Assembly (NCBI RefSeq): GCF_000335475.2
Contig: NZ_ANAH02000005.1
Location: 558,001 to 622,000 of the forward strand
Source of the DNA: Cystobacter fuscus DSM 2262
GTDB taxonomy: Bacteria; Myxococcota; Myxococcia; Myxococcales; Myxococcaceae
DNA: 64,000 nt
Reading direction: 5' to 3'
Shown: positions 1 to 8,641 of the stretch, in pieces
Layout: each line of letters begins with the position of its first letter
Numbering within the stretch: the stretch's first letter is position 1
The notes under the pieces: model-generated
Seen by the model: the letters and a program-made list of their open reading frames with translations, nothing else
Told to the model about the DNA's origin: nothing
Databases searched by the model: none
Translations under genes and position numbers: made by a program

Positions 1-176
1 CTCAGCGCGTCGAGCCCCTCGCGCAGATCGTCCTCCAGGAAGTCCATCATCACGGTGGCATCGGCCCGCTCGGGCAGCAGGTGGGCCAAGTACAGCATGG
101 ACTGGCGGAGCGGATCCGCCCCCACGCGGCGCAGCTTCGCGGGAGCGGCACCACGAGCGAGAGCGGGTGTCGTCAT
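1..176 (-). CDS. Unknown protein, N-terminal part only
   Basis: A frame opens with ATG at 176-174 and stays open to the window edge, giving about 58 residues (start MTTPALARGAAPAKLRRVGA). The visible part has an Ala/Arg-rich lead followed by a Leu-rich, acidic helical stretch (LAHLLPERADATVMMDFLEDD). I do not recognise the family from so little. It lies downstream of the repeat-rich gene on the same strand, with 78 nt between them that hold a strong inverted repeat. No clear Shine-Dalgarno sequence precedes the ATG. Codon use is G/C-rich at third positions like its neighbours, which is the main reason to call it a gene. Confidence 0.55.
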   Translation of the reverse strand, partial: MTTPALARGAAPAKLRRVGADPLRQSMLYLAHLLPERADATVMMDFLEDDLREGLDAL

Positions 177-217
177 GCCCATCAAGCTACAGGTGCGTAG
201 CGAGGGGTCAATTTTTC

Positions 218-247
218 GCCCGGCTCCCCCCTCGAGCGGAGCCGGGC
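218..247 (-). terminator. Strong inverted repeat after the repeat-rich gene, possible terminator
   Basis: GCCCGGCTCC at 218-227 pairs perfectly with GGAGCCGGGC at 238-247 around a 10-nt loop. It begins 8 nt after the stop of the minus-strand gene ending at 255. No U-tract follows on the minus strand (the T-run at 212-216 is on the other side), so it is not a textbook intrinsic terminator. It could still act as a pause or 3'-end stabilising hairpin. Confidence 0.4.
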
Positions 248-254
248 CGGAGCC

Positions 255-1952
255 TCACCGCCCCGAGCCGCCCACGGCGGGCGCCGCGGCGGCACCGGGC
301 GCCACGGCACTCCCGGGCACCACGGCGCCACCGGCCGCCCCGACGGACAGGGGCTGCGTGTTGAGCGGCGGCGGCGTGGCGATGAGCGGCACCGCGGCCG
401 TCCCGTTGAGCGGCCGCGGTGTGGCCACGAGGGGCGCTGGCGGCTGGCCATTGAGCGGCTGCGGCGTGGCCACGAGGGGCACCGCCACCGCGCGAGAAGT
501 CAGCGGGCCCGGCGTCGCCACCACGTCGGTCGACACGCGATTGCCCCCGAAGGCGAACTCCGGACCCGCCACCCCTGGCACCAGCGGGACGACGGAGAAC
601 GAGCCCTGGGTGGACACGGCGGAAGGCACGCCCGACGCGCCCGGGGAGAGCGGAACGAAGCCATTGAGCGCGGGCGGAGGCCGGTTGTCGGACAGACTCA
701 CCCGCTGATCATTCAGGAAGCCGTTGGGCACCGTGGGGGGCGAGATGACACCGGTCCCCCCCGCGGGTTGGGTGGAGATCGCCACCCGCTCCGGACTCTG
801 GAAGGTCTCGGAGATGTTCGCCGAGCTCGTGGTGCTCGCCGCCACATCGGTCGGCAGCGCGTTGGAGGTGGCGGTCGCCACCCGCTCCGTGGTCCGATCG
901 AAGACCTCCGGCCCGAGGCGCTGCCGATCCAACGCGGACGTCCCGGTCTGTCCCGCGTTCGCCAGGGGCGTGGCTCCGCTCTGTCCCGTGTTCACCAGGG
1001 GCGTGACACCGGCCTGGCCCGTGCTCGCCAGGGGGGAGGCACCGGTCTGCCCCGTGCCCGCCAGGGGCGAGGTCGCGGTCTGGACCGTGCCCGAGCCAGC
1101 CGTTCCCTGTCCCGCGTTCGCCAGACCCGAGCCTCCCGTTCCCTGCTGCGGCGACGTCGGGGAGGACGCAGTGGGGGTGGCCACGCCCCCGAGGAACACA
1201 CCGCCCGGAACCGGCGTGCTCGGCGGAGAGACTCCGACGAACGCCCCGGCGGTGGGCACGGCCGCGAGCGCGGGCACCTCGAGCCCATTCACGGAGATGG
1301 CCACGTCATCGAAGTCGAACTGGATGAAGCCGCGGGGCTCGAGTTGGAGGGGCAGGTTCCACACCAGCACGCTCAGCTCCGTGTCTCCCTCGCGCGCCAC
1401 CGGGAGCAACCGGAAGGTGTCATCGTCCGCATGGGCGCCGTGCGACAGGGCGGCGGCGTGGATGATGGCCTTGTCGGTGATCAACTGGCCATTGCGCCAC
1501 AGTCGCCCCACCCCCCAGAGCGCCGCGGCCGCATGCACCCGGGACATGGCGGGGGAGCCGAGCGCCGCCCCTCCATGCAGCGCCTGGTTCACCACCACCC
1601 CGCCGGAGATGGGCTGGGCGGGAGGCGGAGGCAGGGAGCCGGTGCCCTGGGCGGGAGGAAAGCCCGGTTGATCCAACTCCACCCGGTACGTGGTGGCCCC
1701 GAGAGTGAAGGTGGCCTCCAGGCGCCCGGCGTCCCCGTAGGTGGCCCGCGGGTCCGCGATTCGCTCCCGCGCGGAGAACTGGACCGAGCCCGCTCCCCGT
1801 TCGAAGAGGTCCGCGAAGGGCGTGGGACCTTGAGTGAAGTAGCCGACGTTCCCCACCGTGCGCGCGGTGACCTCGGGACCATCGAAGGTGAAGCCGGCCG
1901 GGCTGGCGGTGAGCAACCCGGCGACCATGAAGGGGGAGAAGATTCCGACCAT
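255..1952 (-). CDS. Secreted or surface Pro/Gly/Thr-rich protein with two internal tandem repeats
   Basis: 565 residues, family not recognised. The first ~220 residues look folded (mixed hydrophobic and charged sequence, with LEPRGFIQFDFDDVAISVNG around 210-230). The rest is low-complexity Pro/Gly/Thr/Ala sequence. Two repeat tracts are seen. One is an 11-residue unit (TSPLAGTGQTG, SPLASTGQAGV and so on) encoded by 33-bp units around 941-1085. The other is three exact-length 45-bp units at 361-495 encoding a 15-residue PLVATP-PLNG-type unit near the C terminus. The start is supported by GAGGAGG about 9 nt upstream. The N terminus is only weakly hydrophobic, so export is uncertain. It resembles other myxobacterial low-complexity proteins of unknown role. 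Confidence 0.7.
   Translation of the reverse strand: MVGIFSPFMVAGLLTASPAGFTFDGPEVTARTVGNVGYFTQGPTPFADLFERGAGSVQFSARERIADPRATYGDAGRLEATFTLGATTYRVELDQPGFPPAQGTGSLPPPPAQPISGGVVVNQALHGGAALGSPAMSRVHAAAALWGVGRLWRNGQLITDKAIIHAAALSHGAHADDDTFRLLPVAREGDTELSVLVWNLPLQLEPRGFIQFDFDDVAISVNGLEVPALAAVPTAGAFVGVSPPSTPVPGGVFLGGVATPTASSPTSPQQGTGGSGLANAGQGTAGSGTVQTATSPLAGTGQTGASPLASTGQAGVTPLVNTGQSGATPLANAGQTGTSALDRQRLGPEVFDRTTERVATATSNALPTDVAASTTSSANISETFQSPERVAISTQPAGGTGVISPPTVPNGFLNDQRVSLSDNRPPPALNGFVPLSPGASGVPSAVSTQGSFSVVPLVPGVAGPEFAFGGNRVSTDVVATPGPLTSRAVAVPLVATPQPLNGQPPAPLVATPRPLNGTAAVPLIATPPPLNTQPLSVGAAGGAVVPGSAVAPGAAAAPAVGGSGR
361..495. repeat. Three tandem 45-bp units inside a coding region
   Basis: On the + strand, units start at 361, 406 and 451, each opening with TTGAGCGGC. 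The unit length is exactly 45 bp, so 15 codons are repeated in frame. Copies 2 and 3 share GTGGCCACGAGGGGC; copy 1 is more diverged. The tract encodes part of the C terminus of the 565-residue protein. Confidence 0.85.
941..1085. repeat. Tandem 33-bp units inside a coding region
   Basis: About four imperfect 33-bp units, each containing CCAGGGG followed by a GTG/GAG-CACCG and CTGTCCCGTG-like segment on the + strand. They encode 11-residue units of the form SPLA-TGQTGA on the minus strand. The period is a multiple of three, so copy-number changes would keep the frame. Confidence 0.75.
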
Positions 1953-2054
1953 CGACGCTGCCTCCTCTGAAAAGAGGGTAAGCAGCGGAGGCAGCGGATG
2001 GAGGCTGGGGGGGGCCGGAAAACGAGGGGCCCGCTGCGCCTGCCTCCTCTCCGA

Positions 2055-2573
2055 CTAGATGAGGCCCCGCGCCCGACGGATCTGCTCCACCGTCTTGTTG
2101 TACTCGATGTCGAAGGCGCTCGTGCCTTCCTGCAGGTGGCGCAGGCGGGAGCGGGCCTCGCGGTCGATCTCCTCGTCCACGTCCAGGTGCTTCTTCATCA
2201 CCACGTGGATCTTCTGCCGCAGCACGTTATCGGCGGCGTAGACCTCCTCCACGTTGCGGCTGATGAGCAGGAATTCAATCATCTGGTTGATGACGTATTC
2301 GATGCCCTCGTCGCCCATCTTGAAGCCGCGGACGTCGGCCATCTCACGCTTGACCTGATTGAACTTGGAGTAGTCGTAGCCCCGGCGCTCCAGGGCCTCG
2401 CGCGTGGCCTGATTCACACGCTCCTCGTTCGCCAGGTACTCGCGCATGATGGCGGACAGATCCATCTCGGCGTCGGCGACGCGCATCTGCTCCACCTCGA
2501 CATCGCCGTCCTGCATCAGCCTCTGGACGACCTCCCGGGAGATGATTGGGATCACCTTCGGATAGAGCCTCAT
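2055..2573 (-). CDS. DUF507 family protein
   Basis: 172 residues beginning MRLYPKVIPIISREVVQRLM, the usual opening of DUF507 proteins. These are of unknown function and common in delta-proteobacteria and Aquificae. The sequence is almost entirely charged amphipathic helix (AIMREYLANEERVNQATREA; VINQMIEFLLISRNVEEVYA), with no signal peptide or membrane segment, so it is cytosolic. The frame is open 48 codons further upstream. I chose the ATG at 2573 because the family starts there, GAGGGA lies about 8 nt upstream, and a good promoter (2620-2648) sits inside the longer frame. It lies downstream of uvrC on the same strand but appears to have its own promoter. Confidence 0.88.
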   Translation of the reverse strand: MRLYPKVIPIISREVVQRLMQDGDVEVEQMRVADAEMDLSAIMREYLANEERVNQATREALERRGYDYSKFNQVKREMADVRGFKMGDEGIEYVINQMIEFLLISRNVEEVYAADNVLRQKIHVVMKKHLDVDEEIDREARSRLRHLQEGTSAFDIEYNKTVEQIRRARGLI

Positions 2574-2619
2574 AATTAGGTCCCTCGCCCCTTGAAGACG
2601 TCTCGACTGGACCTTTCCG

Positions 2620-2648
2620 CTATAAATCAGCGCCGAGCCCGGTCGCAA
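2620..2648 (-). promoter_or_regulatory. Predicted housekeeping promoter for the DUF507 gene
   Basis: Reading the minus strand, TTGCGA (2648-2643) and TTATAG (2625-2620) are separated by exactly 17 bp. This puts transcription start near 2612 and gives a leader of about 40 nt before the ATG at 2573. The surrounding bases are locally AT-rich in a very GC-rich region. Confidence 0.55.
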
Positions 2649-2713
2649 TGAAAAACCCCAAGAACTTCGCGGATGCAGCGGCCTCATCAGCCCCGCGTTA
2701 AACCGGAAATTAA

Positions 2714-4651
2714 TCACGGCGAGCCGGGTGGCGAGCCTTCTTCTGACTTTTCGTTGATCAAATCATCCGCATCCGCCAGGGACGCCTCGCGGATCGGGTC
2801 GGCCTCGTCCTCGTCCTGATGGCCATGGAGCGCCGCGTGAGCGCGCTCGGCCACGGTGGGCCCGAGCACCTCGGCCAGCTCCTCGATGGTCGACTCGCGC
2901 ACGCGCTTGAGCGAGCCGAAGTGGCGCAGCAGGAGCTTCTTGCGCGTCGCGCCCACGCCCGGAATGTCGTCCAGCGCCGAGCGGAAATTGCCCCGGCGCA
3001 TGCTCTTCTGTTGAAAGGTAATCGCGAAGCGGTGGGCCTCGTCGCGCAGCCGCGTGAGCAGGTAGAGCTCCGCCGAGTTCTGACGCAGCACGATGGGATC
3101 CTTGCGGTGGGGCAGGAAGACGCGCTCGGGGCTCTGGGCGCTCTCCTCGTCGCGGTCATGCACCTCCAGGTCCCGGCTCTTGGCCAGCGAGACGATGTCC
3201 ACCCCCTCCACGCCCAGGTCCTTCGCGGCGGCGAGCGCGCTGGCGAGCTGTCCCTTGCCTCCGTCGATGACCAGCAGGTCCGGCAGGTCCTCCTCCTCCT
3301 GGCCCCGCTTGAGCCGGCGGGTGATGACCTCGTGCATGCTCGCGAAGTCGTCCTGCTTCTCCAGCGTCTTGATGCGGTAGCGCCGGTAGCGCGACTTGTC
3401 GATCTCCCCATCCGTGGCGGCCACCTGGGAGGCCACGATGCTCGCGCCCTGGAAGTGTGAGATGTCGAAACATTCCATGCGGCGAGGCAGGCGGCGCAGC
3501 CCCAGCCGCTCCTGGAGCCGGCGCAGCACGTTCTCCGTCTCGTCCTTGGTGCGGCGGCGCTCGAGCGCGGCCTGCTCGGCGTTCTTCTGCGCCATCTCCA
3601 CCAGGTCGCGCTTCTCGCCGCGCTTGGGCACCATCACCCGCACCCGGTCGCCCTTGCGCTCGGTCAGCAGCGCCTCCAGGCCCTCGCGCTCCTCCACGTC
3701 CAGGGGCATGAGCACCTCCTCGGGCACGAAGTTGCCCTGGTCGTAGTAGAGGTTCACGAAGGAGGGCAGCAGCTCCTCGTCGGGGAACTCCTGGCTGCCC
3801 AGGGGAAACGCCTGGCCTCCATTGAGCCGCCCCTGCCGCACGTAGAGAACGTAGACGAGCAGACGGTCGCCCTCCCGGTGGAAGGAGAAGACGTCCTGAT
3901 CCTTGAAGTCGGTGGTGGCCACCTTCTGCCGCTCGAGGCTGCGCTCGATGGCGCGCAACTGGTCGCGGATGCGCGCGGCCTCCTCGAACTTGAGCTCCGC
4001 CGAGGCCTGCTTCATGCGCGCGCGCAGCCCGTCCACCAGTTCTCCCGCCTTGCCCTCCAGGAAGAGCACCACCTCGTCCACGCTCTTGCGGTACTCGTCC
4101 TCCGGTACAGGGTAGACGCACGGTGCCGGACACCGGCCAATCTGGTGCAACAGGCAGGGCCGCTTGCGGTTGGCCAGCACGTGGTCCGTGCACGTGCGCA
4201 GGTGGAAGAAGCGGTTGATGACGCGCAGCGTCTCGCGGATGGCGCTCGCGCTGGAGTATGGGCCGAAGTAGCGCGCCCCGTCCTTCTCGTAGCGCCGCAC
4301 CACCTCCAACCGCGGATAGAACTGCTTCCTGTCCAACCGCAGGGAGATGTACTGCTTGTCGTCCTTGAGCAGGACGTTGAAACGCGGCTTGTGCTTCTTG
4401 ATGAGCTCGTTCTCGAGGAGGAGGGCTTCCTTCTCGTTGTGAACGATCACCGTCTCCAGGTCCCCGAGGAACTTGTCCAGCAGGGACACGAAGGCGCGCG
4501 CGTCCCCGGTGCGGGTGAAGTAGGAGCGCACCCGGTTGCGCAGGTTGATGGCCTTGCCCACGTAGATGATTTCGCCCCGGCGGTCCTTCATCAGGTACAC
4601 GCCGGGCTCGGTGGGCAGCGCTTCCAGCTTGGCTTCGAGCTTCGCGTCCAT
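2714..4651 (-). CDS. uvrC: Excinuclease ABC subunit C
   Basis: 645 residues; makes the 3' and 5' incisions in nucleotide excision repair with UvrB. The N-terminal GIY-YIG nuclease is clear ([20 protein letters not shown] at ~16-35). It is followed by four cysteines in the Fe-S pattern ([24 protein letters not shown]), a UVR motif near 205-240, the RNase H-like nuclease ([40 protein letters not shown]) and a C-terminal helix-hairpin-helix ([20 protein letters not shown]). An extra acidic tail of ~35 residues follows. It starts 6 nt after the uvrB stop, with GAGGAAGAG inside the uvrB end as its probable ribosome site. It is therefore co-transcribed and probably translationally coupled with uvrB. 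Confidence 0.98.
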   Translation of the reverse strand: MDAKLEAKLEALPTEPGVYLMKDRRGEIIYVGKAINLRNRVRSYFTRTGDARAFVSLLDKFLGDLETVIVHNEKEALLLENELIKKHKPRFNVLLKDDKQYISLRLDRKQFYPRLEVVRRYEKDGARYFGPYSSASAIRETLRVINRFFHLRTCTDHVLANRKRPCLLHQIGRCPAPCVYPVPEDEYRKSVDEVVLFLEGKAGELVDGLRARMKQASAELKFEEAARIRDQLRAIERSLERQKVATTDFKDQDVFSFHREGDRLLVYVLYVRQGRLNGGQAFPLGSQEFPDEELLPSFVNLYYDQGNFVPEEVLMPLDVEEREGLEALLTERKGDRVRVMVPKRGEKRDLVEMAQKNAEQAALERRRTKDETENVLRRLQERLGLRRLPRRMECFDISHFQGASIVASQVAATDGEIDKSRYRRYRIKTLEKQDDFASMHEVITRRLKRGQEEEDLPDLLVIDGGKGQLASALAAAKDLGVEGVDIVSLAKSRDLEVHDRDEESAQSPERVFLPHRKDPIVLRQNSAELYLLTRLRDEAHRFAITFQQKSMRRGNFRSALDDIPGVGATRKKLLLRHFGSLKRVRESTIEELAEVLGPTVAERAHAALHGHQDEDEADPIREASLADADDLINEKSEEGSPPGSP

Positions 4652-4657
4652 GGGTGA

Positions 4658-6823
4658 TTAGCGGCTCTTCCTCGGGCCGATTCCCGTCTTGCCGTGGGGC
4701 GGTCCCCCACCCTTCCCCCGGGAGGAGCCGCTCGCGCGCTTGTAGCCCTTGCCCTTGCGGCCTCCCGGAGTGCCCGCCTTGGGCTCGTCGTCCGCCTTCG
4801 CCGGAGCGTTGAGCAGCGCGCGGCTGGGCGCCTTGAGCCCCAGGTCCATGTCCTTGAGGATCAGCAACCGGTCACGCATCGCCGCGGCCTTCTCGAACTC
4901 CATCTCGTCCGCGTAGTGCTGCATGTCCTTGGTCGTCTGCGCGATGAGGCTCTTGATCTCCTTCGGCTCGAGCACGTCGTTGGCCGAGTCGGCCGCCATG
5001 GGCAGCGCCGTGGGGTCGCCGTCGTAGAGGTGCTCGGACAGGTCGAGGATGTTGCTCTTGACCGCCTTGGGGGTGATGCCGTGCTCCGTGTTGTAGGCGC
5101 GCTGCACCTCGCGGCGGCGGTTGGTCTCCTCGAGGGCGACGCGCATCGAGTCCGTCACGGCATCCGCGTACATGATGACGTGGCCATTCAGGTTACGCGC
5201 CGCGCGGCCGATCGTCTGGATGAGCGACACGTGGCTGCGCAGGAAGCCTTCCTTGTCCGCGTCGAAGATGGCCACCAGCGACACCTCGGGGATGTCGAGC
5301 CCCTCGCGCAGCAGGTTGATGCCCACCAGCACGTCGAACTCGCCCTTGCGCAGGTCGCGGATGATCGCCGTGCGCTCGATGGCGCCGATGTCCGAGTGCA
5401 GGTAGCGCACCTTGACGCCCACCTCGGTGAGGTACTCGGTCAGGTCCTCCGCCATGCGCTTGGTGAGGGTGGTCACCAGCACGCGCTCGTTCTTCGTCAC
5501 GCGCTGGCGCACCTCCTCCAGCACGTCGTCCACCTGGTTGCGCGCCGGGCGGACCTCCACCTCGGGATCCGTCAGGCCCGTGGGGCGGATGATCTGCTCC
5601 ACCACCACGCCCTTGGACTTCTGCAGCTCGTACTCGGCCGGCGTCGCCGACACGAAGACGGCCTGCTGCACCATCTCCTCGAACTCGGTGAACTTGAGCG
5701 GACGGTTGTCCAGGGCGCTGGGCAGGCGGAAGCCGTGCGCCACCAGCGTCTCCTTGCGCGCCCGATCCCCGCGGTACATGGCGCCAATCTGCGGCACCGT
5801 CTGGTGGCTCTCGTCGATGAGCACCAGCATGTTGCGCGGGAAGTAGTCGATGAGACACGGCGGTGGCTCTCCGGTCCGCCGCCCCGAGAAGTGCCGCGAG
5901 TAGTTCTCGATGCCGTTGCAGTAGCCGATCTGCTCGATCATCTCGAGGTCGTACATCGTGCGCTGCTCCAGCCGCTGCGCCTCCAAGAGCTTGCCCTCGC
6001 GCTGGAACTCCTGGAGCCGCTCGCTCAGCTCGTCGCGGATGGTCTGCAGCGCGTTCTTGCGCGTGTCCGCCTCGGTGACGTAGTGGCTCGCGGGGAAGAT
6101 GACGACCTTCTCCAGCGCGCCCAGCGTCACGCCGCGCAGCGGATCGAACTCGGTGATCTTCTCCACCTCGTCGCCGAAGAAGCTCACGCGCACCGCGCGC
6201 TCCTCCTCGTAGGCGGGGAACACTTCCACCGTGTCGCCCCGGGCCCGGAACGTCCCGCGGTGGAAGTCGAGATCGTTTCGCTCGTACTGGCTCTCCACCA
6301 GCCGGCGGATGAAGCTGTCGCGGCCCAGCTCCGCGCCCACGTTCACCGTCACCGCCAGATCCACGTACGAGCGCGCCGTACCGAGGCCGTAGATGCACGA
6401 CACGCTCGCCACGATGAGCACGTCGTCACGCGTGCGCAGCGAGTGCGTGGCCGAGTGGCGCATGCGCTCGATCTCGTCGTTCACCGACGAGTCCTTCTCG
6501 ATGAAGGTGTCCGAGGTGGGGATGTAGGCCTCGGGCTGGTAGTAGTCGAAGTACGAGACGAAGTACTCGACGGCGTTGTGGGGGAAGAGCGCCTTGTATT
6601 CCCCGTAGAGCTGGGCGGCGAGCAGCTTGTTGTGCGCGATGAGCAGCGTGGGGCGCTTCACGTTGGCGATGAGGTTCGCCATGGTGAAGGTCTTGCCCGA
6701 GCCGGTGACGCCCAGCAGCGTCTGGTAGCGATCTCCCCGCAGAATCCCCTCGGTGAGCTCACCGATGGCGCGCGGTTGATCGCCCTGGGGCTTGTAGTCG
6801 CTGACGATCTGGAATTCAGGCAT
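4658..6823 (-). CDS. uvrB: Excinuclease ABC subunit B
   Basis: 721 residues from ATG 6823; DNA-damage-verifying helicase-like subunit of nucleotide excision repair. It shows Walker A ([15 protein letters not shown]), the beta-hairpin that probes DNA ([20 protein letters not shown]), helicase motifs ([39 protein letters not shown]) and the C-terminal UVR motif that binds UvrC ([15 protein letters not shown]). A basic Gly/Lys/Arg tail ends the protein. A GTG 18 nt upstream is also in frame, but [20 protein letters not shown] is the family's usual start. First gene of a uvrB-uvrC pair. Finding uvrB next to uvrC, with uvrA about 55 kb away on the other strand, is unusual but not unprecedented. 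Confidence 0.98.
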   Translation of the reverse strand: MPEFQIVSDYKPQGDQPRAIGELTEGILRGDRYQTLLGVTGSGKTFTMANLIANVKRPTLLIAHNKLLAAQLYGEYKALFPHNAVEYFVSYFDYYQPEAYIPTSDTFIEKDSSVNDEIERMRHSATHSLRTRDDVLIVASVSCIYGLGTARSYVDLAVTVNVGAELGRDSFIRRLVESQYERNDLDFHRGTFRARGDTVEVFPAYEEERAVRVSFFGDEVEKITEFDPLRGVTLGALEKVVIFPASHYVTEADTRKNALQTIRDELSERLQEFQREGKLLEAQRLEQRTMYDLEMIEQIGYCNGIENYSRHFSGRRTGEPPPCLIDYFPRNMLVLIDESHQTVPQIGAMYRGDRARKETLVAHGFRLPSALDNRPLKFTEFEEMVQQAVFVSATPAEYELQKSKGVVVEQIIRPTGLTDPEVEVRPARNQVDDVLEEVRQRVTKNERVLVTTLTKRMAEDLTEYLTEVGVKVRYLHSDIGAIERTAIIRDLRKGEFDVLVGINLLREGLDIPEVSLVAIFDADKEGFLRSHVSLIQTIGRAARNLNGHVIMYADAVTDSMRVALEETNRRREVQRAYNTEHGITPKAVKSNILDLSEHLYDGDPTALPMAADSANDVLEPKEIKSLIAQTTKDMQHYADEMEFEKAAAMRDRLLILKDMDLGLKAPSRALLNAPAKADDEPKAGTPGGRKGKGYKRASGSSRGKGGGPPHGKTGIGPRKSR

Positions 6824-6883
6824 GGCTGTAAGCCTTAACACCCAGAGTGAGTGGGTGCCGTAGGGATGAATGGAAAGCGTTCG

Positions 6884-8557
6884 TTACCTCGCTCCCCCGG
6901 AGTCCAGCGCCTCGAGCGCCTGGCGGCGGGGCGCCTCGAATTCGTCGCCCGGATTCCAGCGCGGAGCCTCCCGGGTGCGGGCGACATGAGCCCCCAGCAG
7001 GAAGAACAAGCGCACGTCCTCCAGCGCGCCGGACAGGTCCCATTCCGGACCCACCTCGTCCGAGGGCTGATGGTAGTGCCCGGCCTCCCACTTCTCCCGG
7101 CGCTCGCGCCCCCAGCCCGCCGGGCGGCCGATGAAGTCCAGGCCACTGCTGAAATAGGCGGCGGGAATTCCCAGCTTCGCGAAGTTGAACTGGTCCGAGC
7201 GGTAGAAGAAGCCCCGGTCCGGCAACTGGTCCGGCTTCACCACCCGGCCCTGCTCCCGCACCAGCGCGATGAGGGGCTTGTCCAGTGAGGACTTGCCCAG
7301 GCCGATGACCGTCACGTCCCGGGTGCGCCCGTGGATGTTGAGCCCGTCGATGTTGAGGTTGGCCGCCACGCGTCCGGGCGGCACCGGCAGGTGCTCGGCG
7401 AGGTAGCGCGAGCCCAACAGGCCCTGCTCCTCGGCGGCCACCGCGGCGAAGAGGATGGAGCGCGCCGGGCGCCTGGGCAGCGCGGTGAAGGCCCGCGCCA
7501 CCTCCAGCATCGCCGCCACGCCGGACGCGTTGTCCACCGCCCCGTTGTAGATGGCGTCCTCGCCCGGCTGCGCGTCCTCCTTGATGCCCAGGTGATCATG
7601 GTGCGCCGTGTAGAGCACCACCTCCCTGGACAGCACCGGATCGCTCCCGGGCAGCAGGCCCAGCACGTTCGCCGTGGGACGGCGGTGCACCTGATTGGCG
7701 AAGCGCGTGGACACCTTCACGCCCAGCGGCACGGGCTGGAAGTCGCGCTTCTGGGCCGCCGCGCGCAGCACGTCCAGGTCCTTGCCCGTCAGGTGCAGCA
7801 CCCGGCGCGTGGCCTCCTCCGTCGTCCAGCCCTTCACCCGCAGGCGAGGGACATCTCCCGAGGGCAGCTCGAACTGCTCTCCCGACCAGGACGTGCGCAC
7901 CACCTGCCAGGGGTAGCCCGCGCTCGGCGTCGTGTGCAGGAGGATCGCCCCCGCCGCGCCCACCTTCGCCGCCTGCTCGTACTTGTAGTCCCACCGGCCG
8001 TAGCGCAGCCGCGTCCTCCCCGCGAAGAGCGAGGGGTCATCCTCGGGATCGTTGTTCAGGATGAGCAGCGTCTTGCCCCGCACGTCCACGCCCTTGAAGT
8101 CGTCCCAGTCGAACTCCGGCGCCTGGATGCCGTAGCCCACGAAGATCAGCTCCGAGTCCTTCAACTCGATGTTCTCGGACGGCTGCCCGGCGTGGGCGAT
8201 GAAGTCCGCGCCGGACTGGAGCCGCAGCGTCTCCGAGGGGCCGGTGAAGGCCATCGTCTCGGGATGCCCCGTCATGCCCACCAGCTCGAAGGGCTGGAGG
8301 TAGCCCCGCCCCGCGGGCATGGGCTGGAGCCCGAGCAACTGGAACTGCGTCGCGATGTAGAGCTGGGCCAGGGCGTCGCCGCGCGTGCCCGGCCCCCGGC
8401 CCTCGAGCAGATCCGAAGCCAGGAACTCGATATGGGCGCGCAGCCGGGAAGCGTCCAGGGACCGGGCCGCGGCCTTCTCCGCGGGGGGCGTGGACTGGGC
8501 CCGGGCGGCGGAGGCGAGGAGCACCAGGGGGGCGAGGAGCAACGGCAATCGCTTCAT
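6884..8557 (-). CDS. M28 family zinc aminopeptidase, secreted
   Basis: 557 residues from ATG 8557. A signal peptide is evident (MKRLPLLLAPLVLLASAARA), so the longer frame starting at 8635 is rejected. A protease-associated-type domain (KVGAAGAILLHTTPSAGYPW) precedes the M28 catalytic domain. That domain has metal and catalytic residues in TAHHDHLG, NGAVDNASGVAAML, AAEEQGLLGSRYL, LNIDGLNI and AGHYHQPSDE, matching the two-zinc co-catalytic layout. It probably releases N-terminal amino acids from peptides outside the cell or in the periplasm, as expected for a proteolytic predator. It lies 60 nt downstream of uvrB's start on the same strand and is the last gene of that run. Substrate preference cannot be read. 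Confidence 0.93.
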   Translation of the reverse strand: MKRLPLLLAPLVLLASAARAQSTPPAEKAAARSLDASRLRAHIEFLASDLLEGRGPGTRGDALAQLYIATQFQLLGLQPMPAGRGYLQPFELVGMTGHPETMAFTGPSETLRLQSGADFIAHAGQPSENIELKDSELIFVGYGIQAPEFDWDDFKGVDVRGKTLLILNNDPEDDPSLFAGRTRLRYGRWDYKYEQAAKVGAAGAILLHTTPSAGYPWQVVRTSWSGEQFELPSGDVPRLRVKGWTTEEATRRVLHLTGKDLDVLRAAAQKRDFQPVPLGVKVSTRFANQVHRRPTANVLGLLPGSDPVLSREVVLYTAHHDHLGIKEDAQPGEDAIYNGAVDNASGVAAMLEVARAFTALPRRPARSILFAAVAAEEQGLLGSRYLAEHLPVPPGRVAANLNIDGLNIHGRTRDVTVIGLGKSSLDKPLIALVREQGRVVKPDQLPDRGFFYRSDQFNFAKLGIPAAYFSSGLDFIGRPAGWGRERREKWEAGHYHQPSDEVGPEWDLSGALEDVRLFFLLGAHVARTREAPRWNPGDEFEAPRRQALEALDSGGAR

Positions 8558-8641
8558 CCCCGAAGCCCTACCACGCCCGGCGGCGGAGCACGCGTTCCTC
8601 GTGCGCTCCGAAGTGGGCAACCGCCAGGGGAGCACGCCTGC

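Noticed and set aside
218-247. Reading the 218-247 hairpin as an intrinsic terminator for the + strand
   Set aside because: No + strand gene ends nearby, and the T-run lies before, not after, the hairpin in that direction.
768-1970. 400-codon + strand frame opposite the repeat-rich gene
   Set aside because: The minus-strand frame has a good ribosome site and a repeat period matching its reading frame; the + frame is its shadow.
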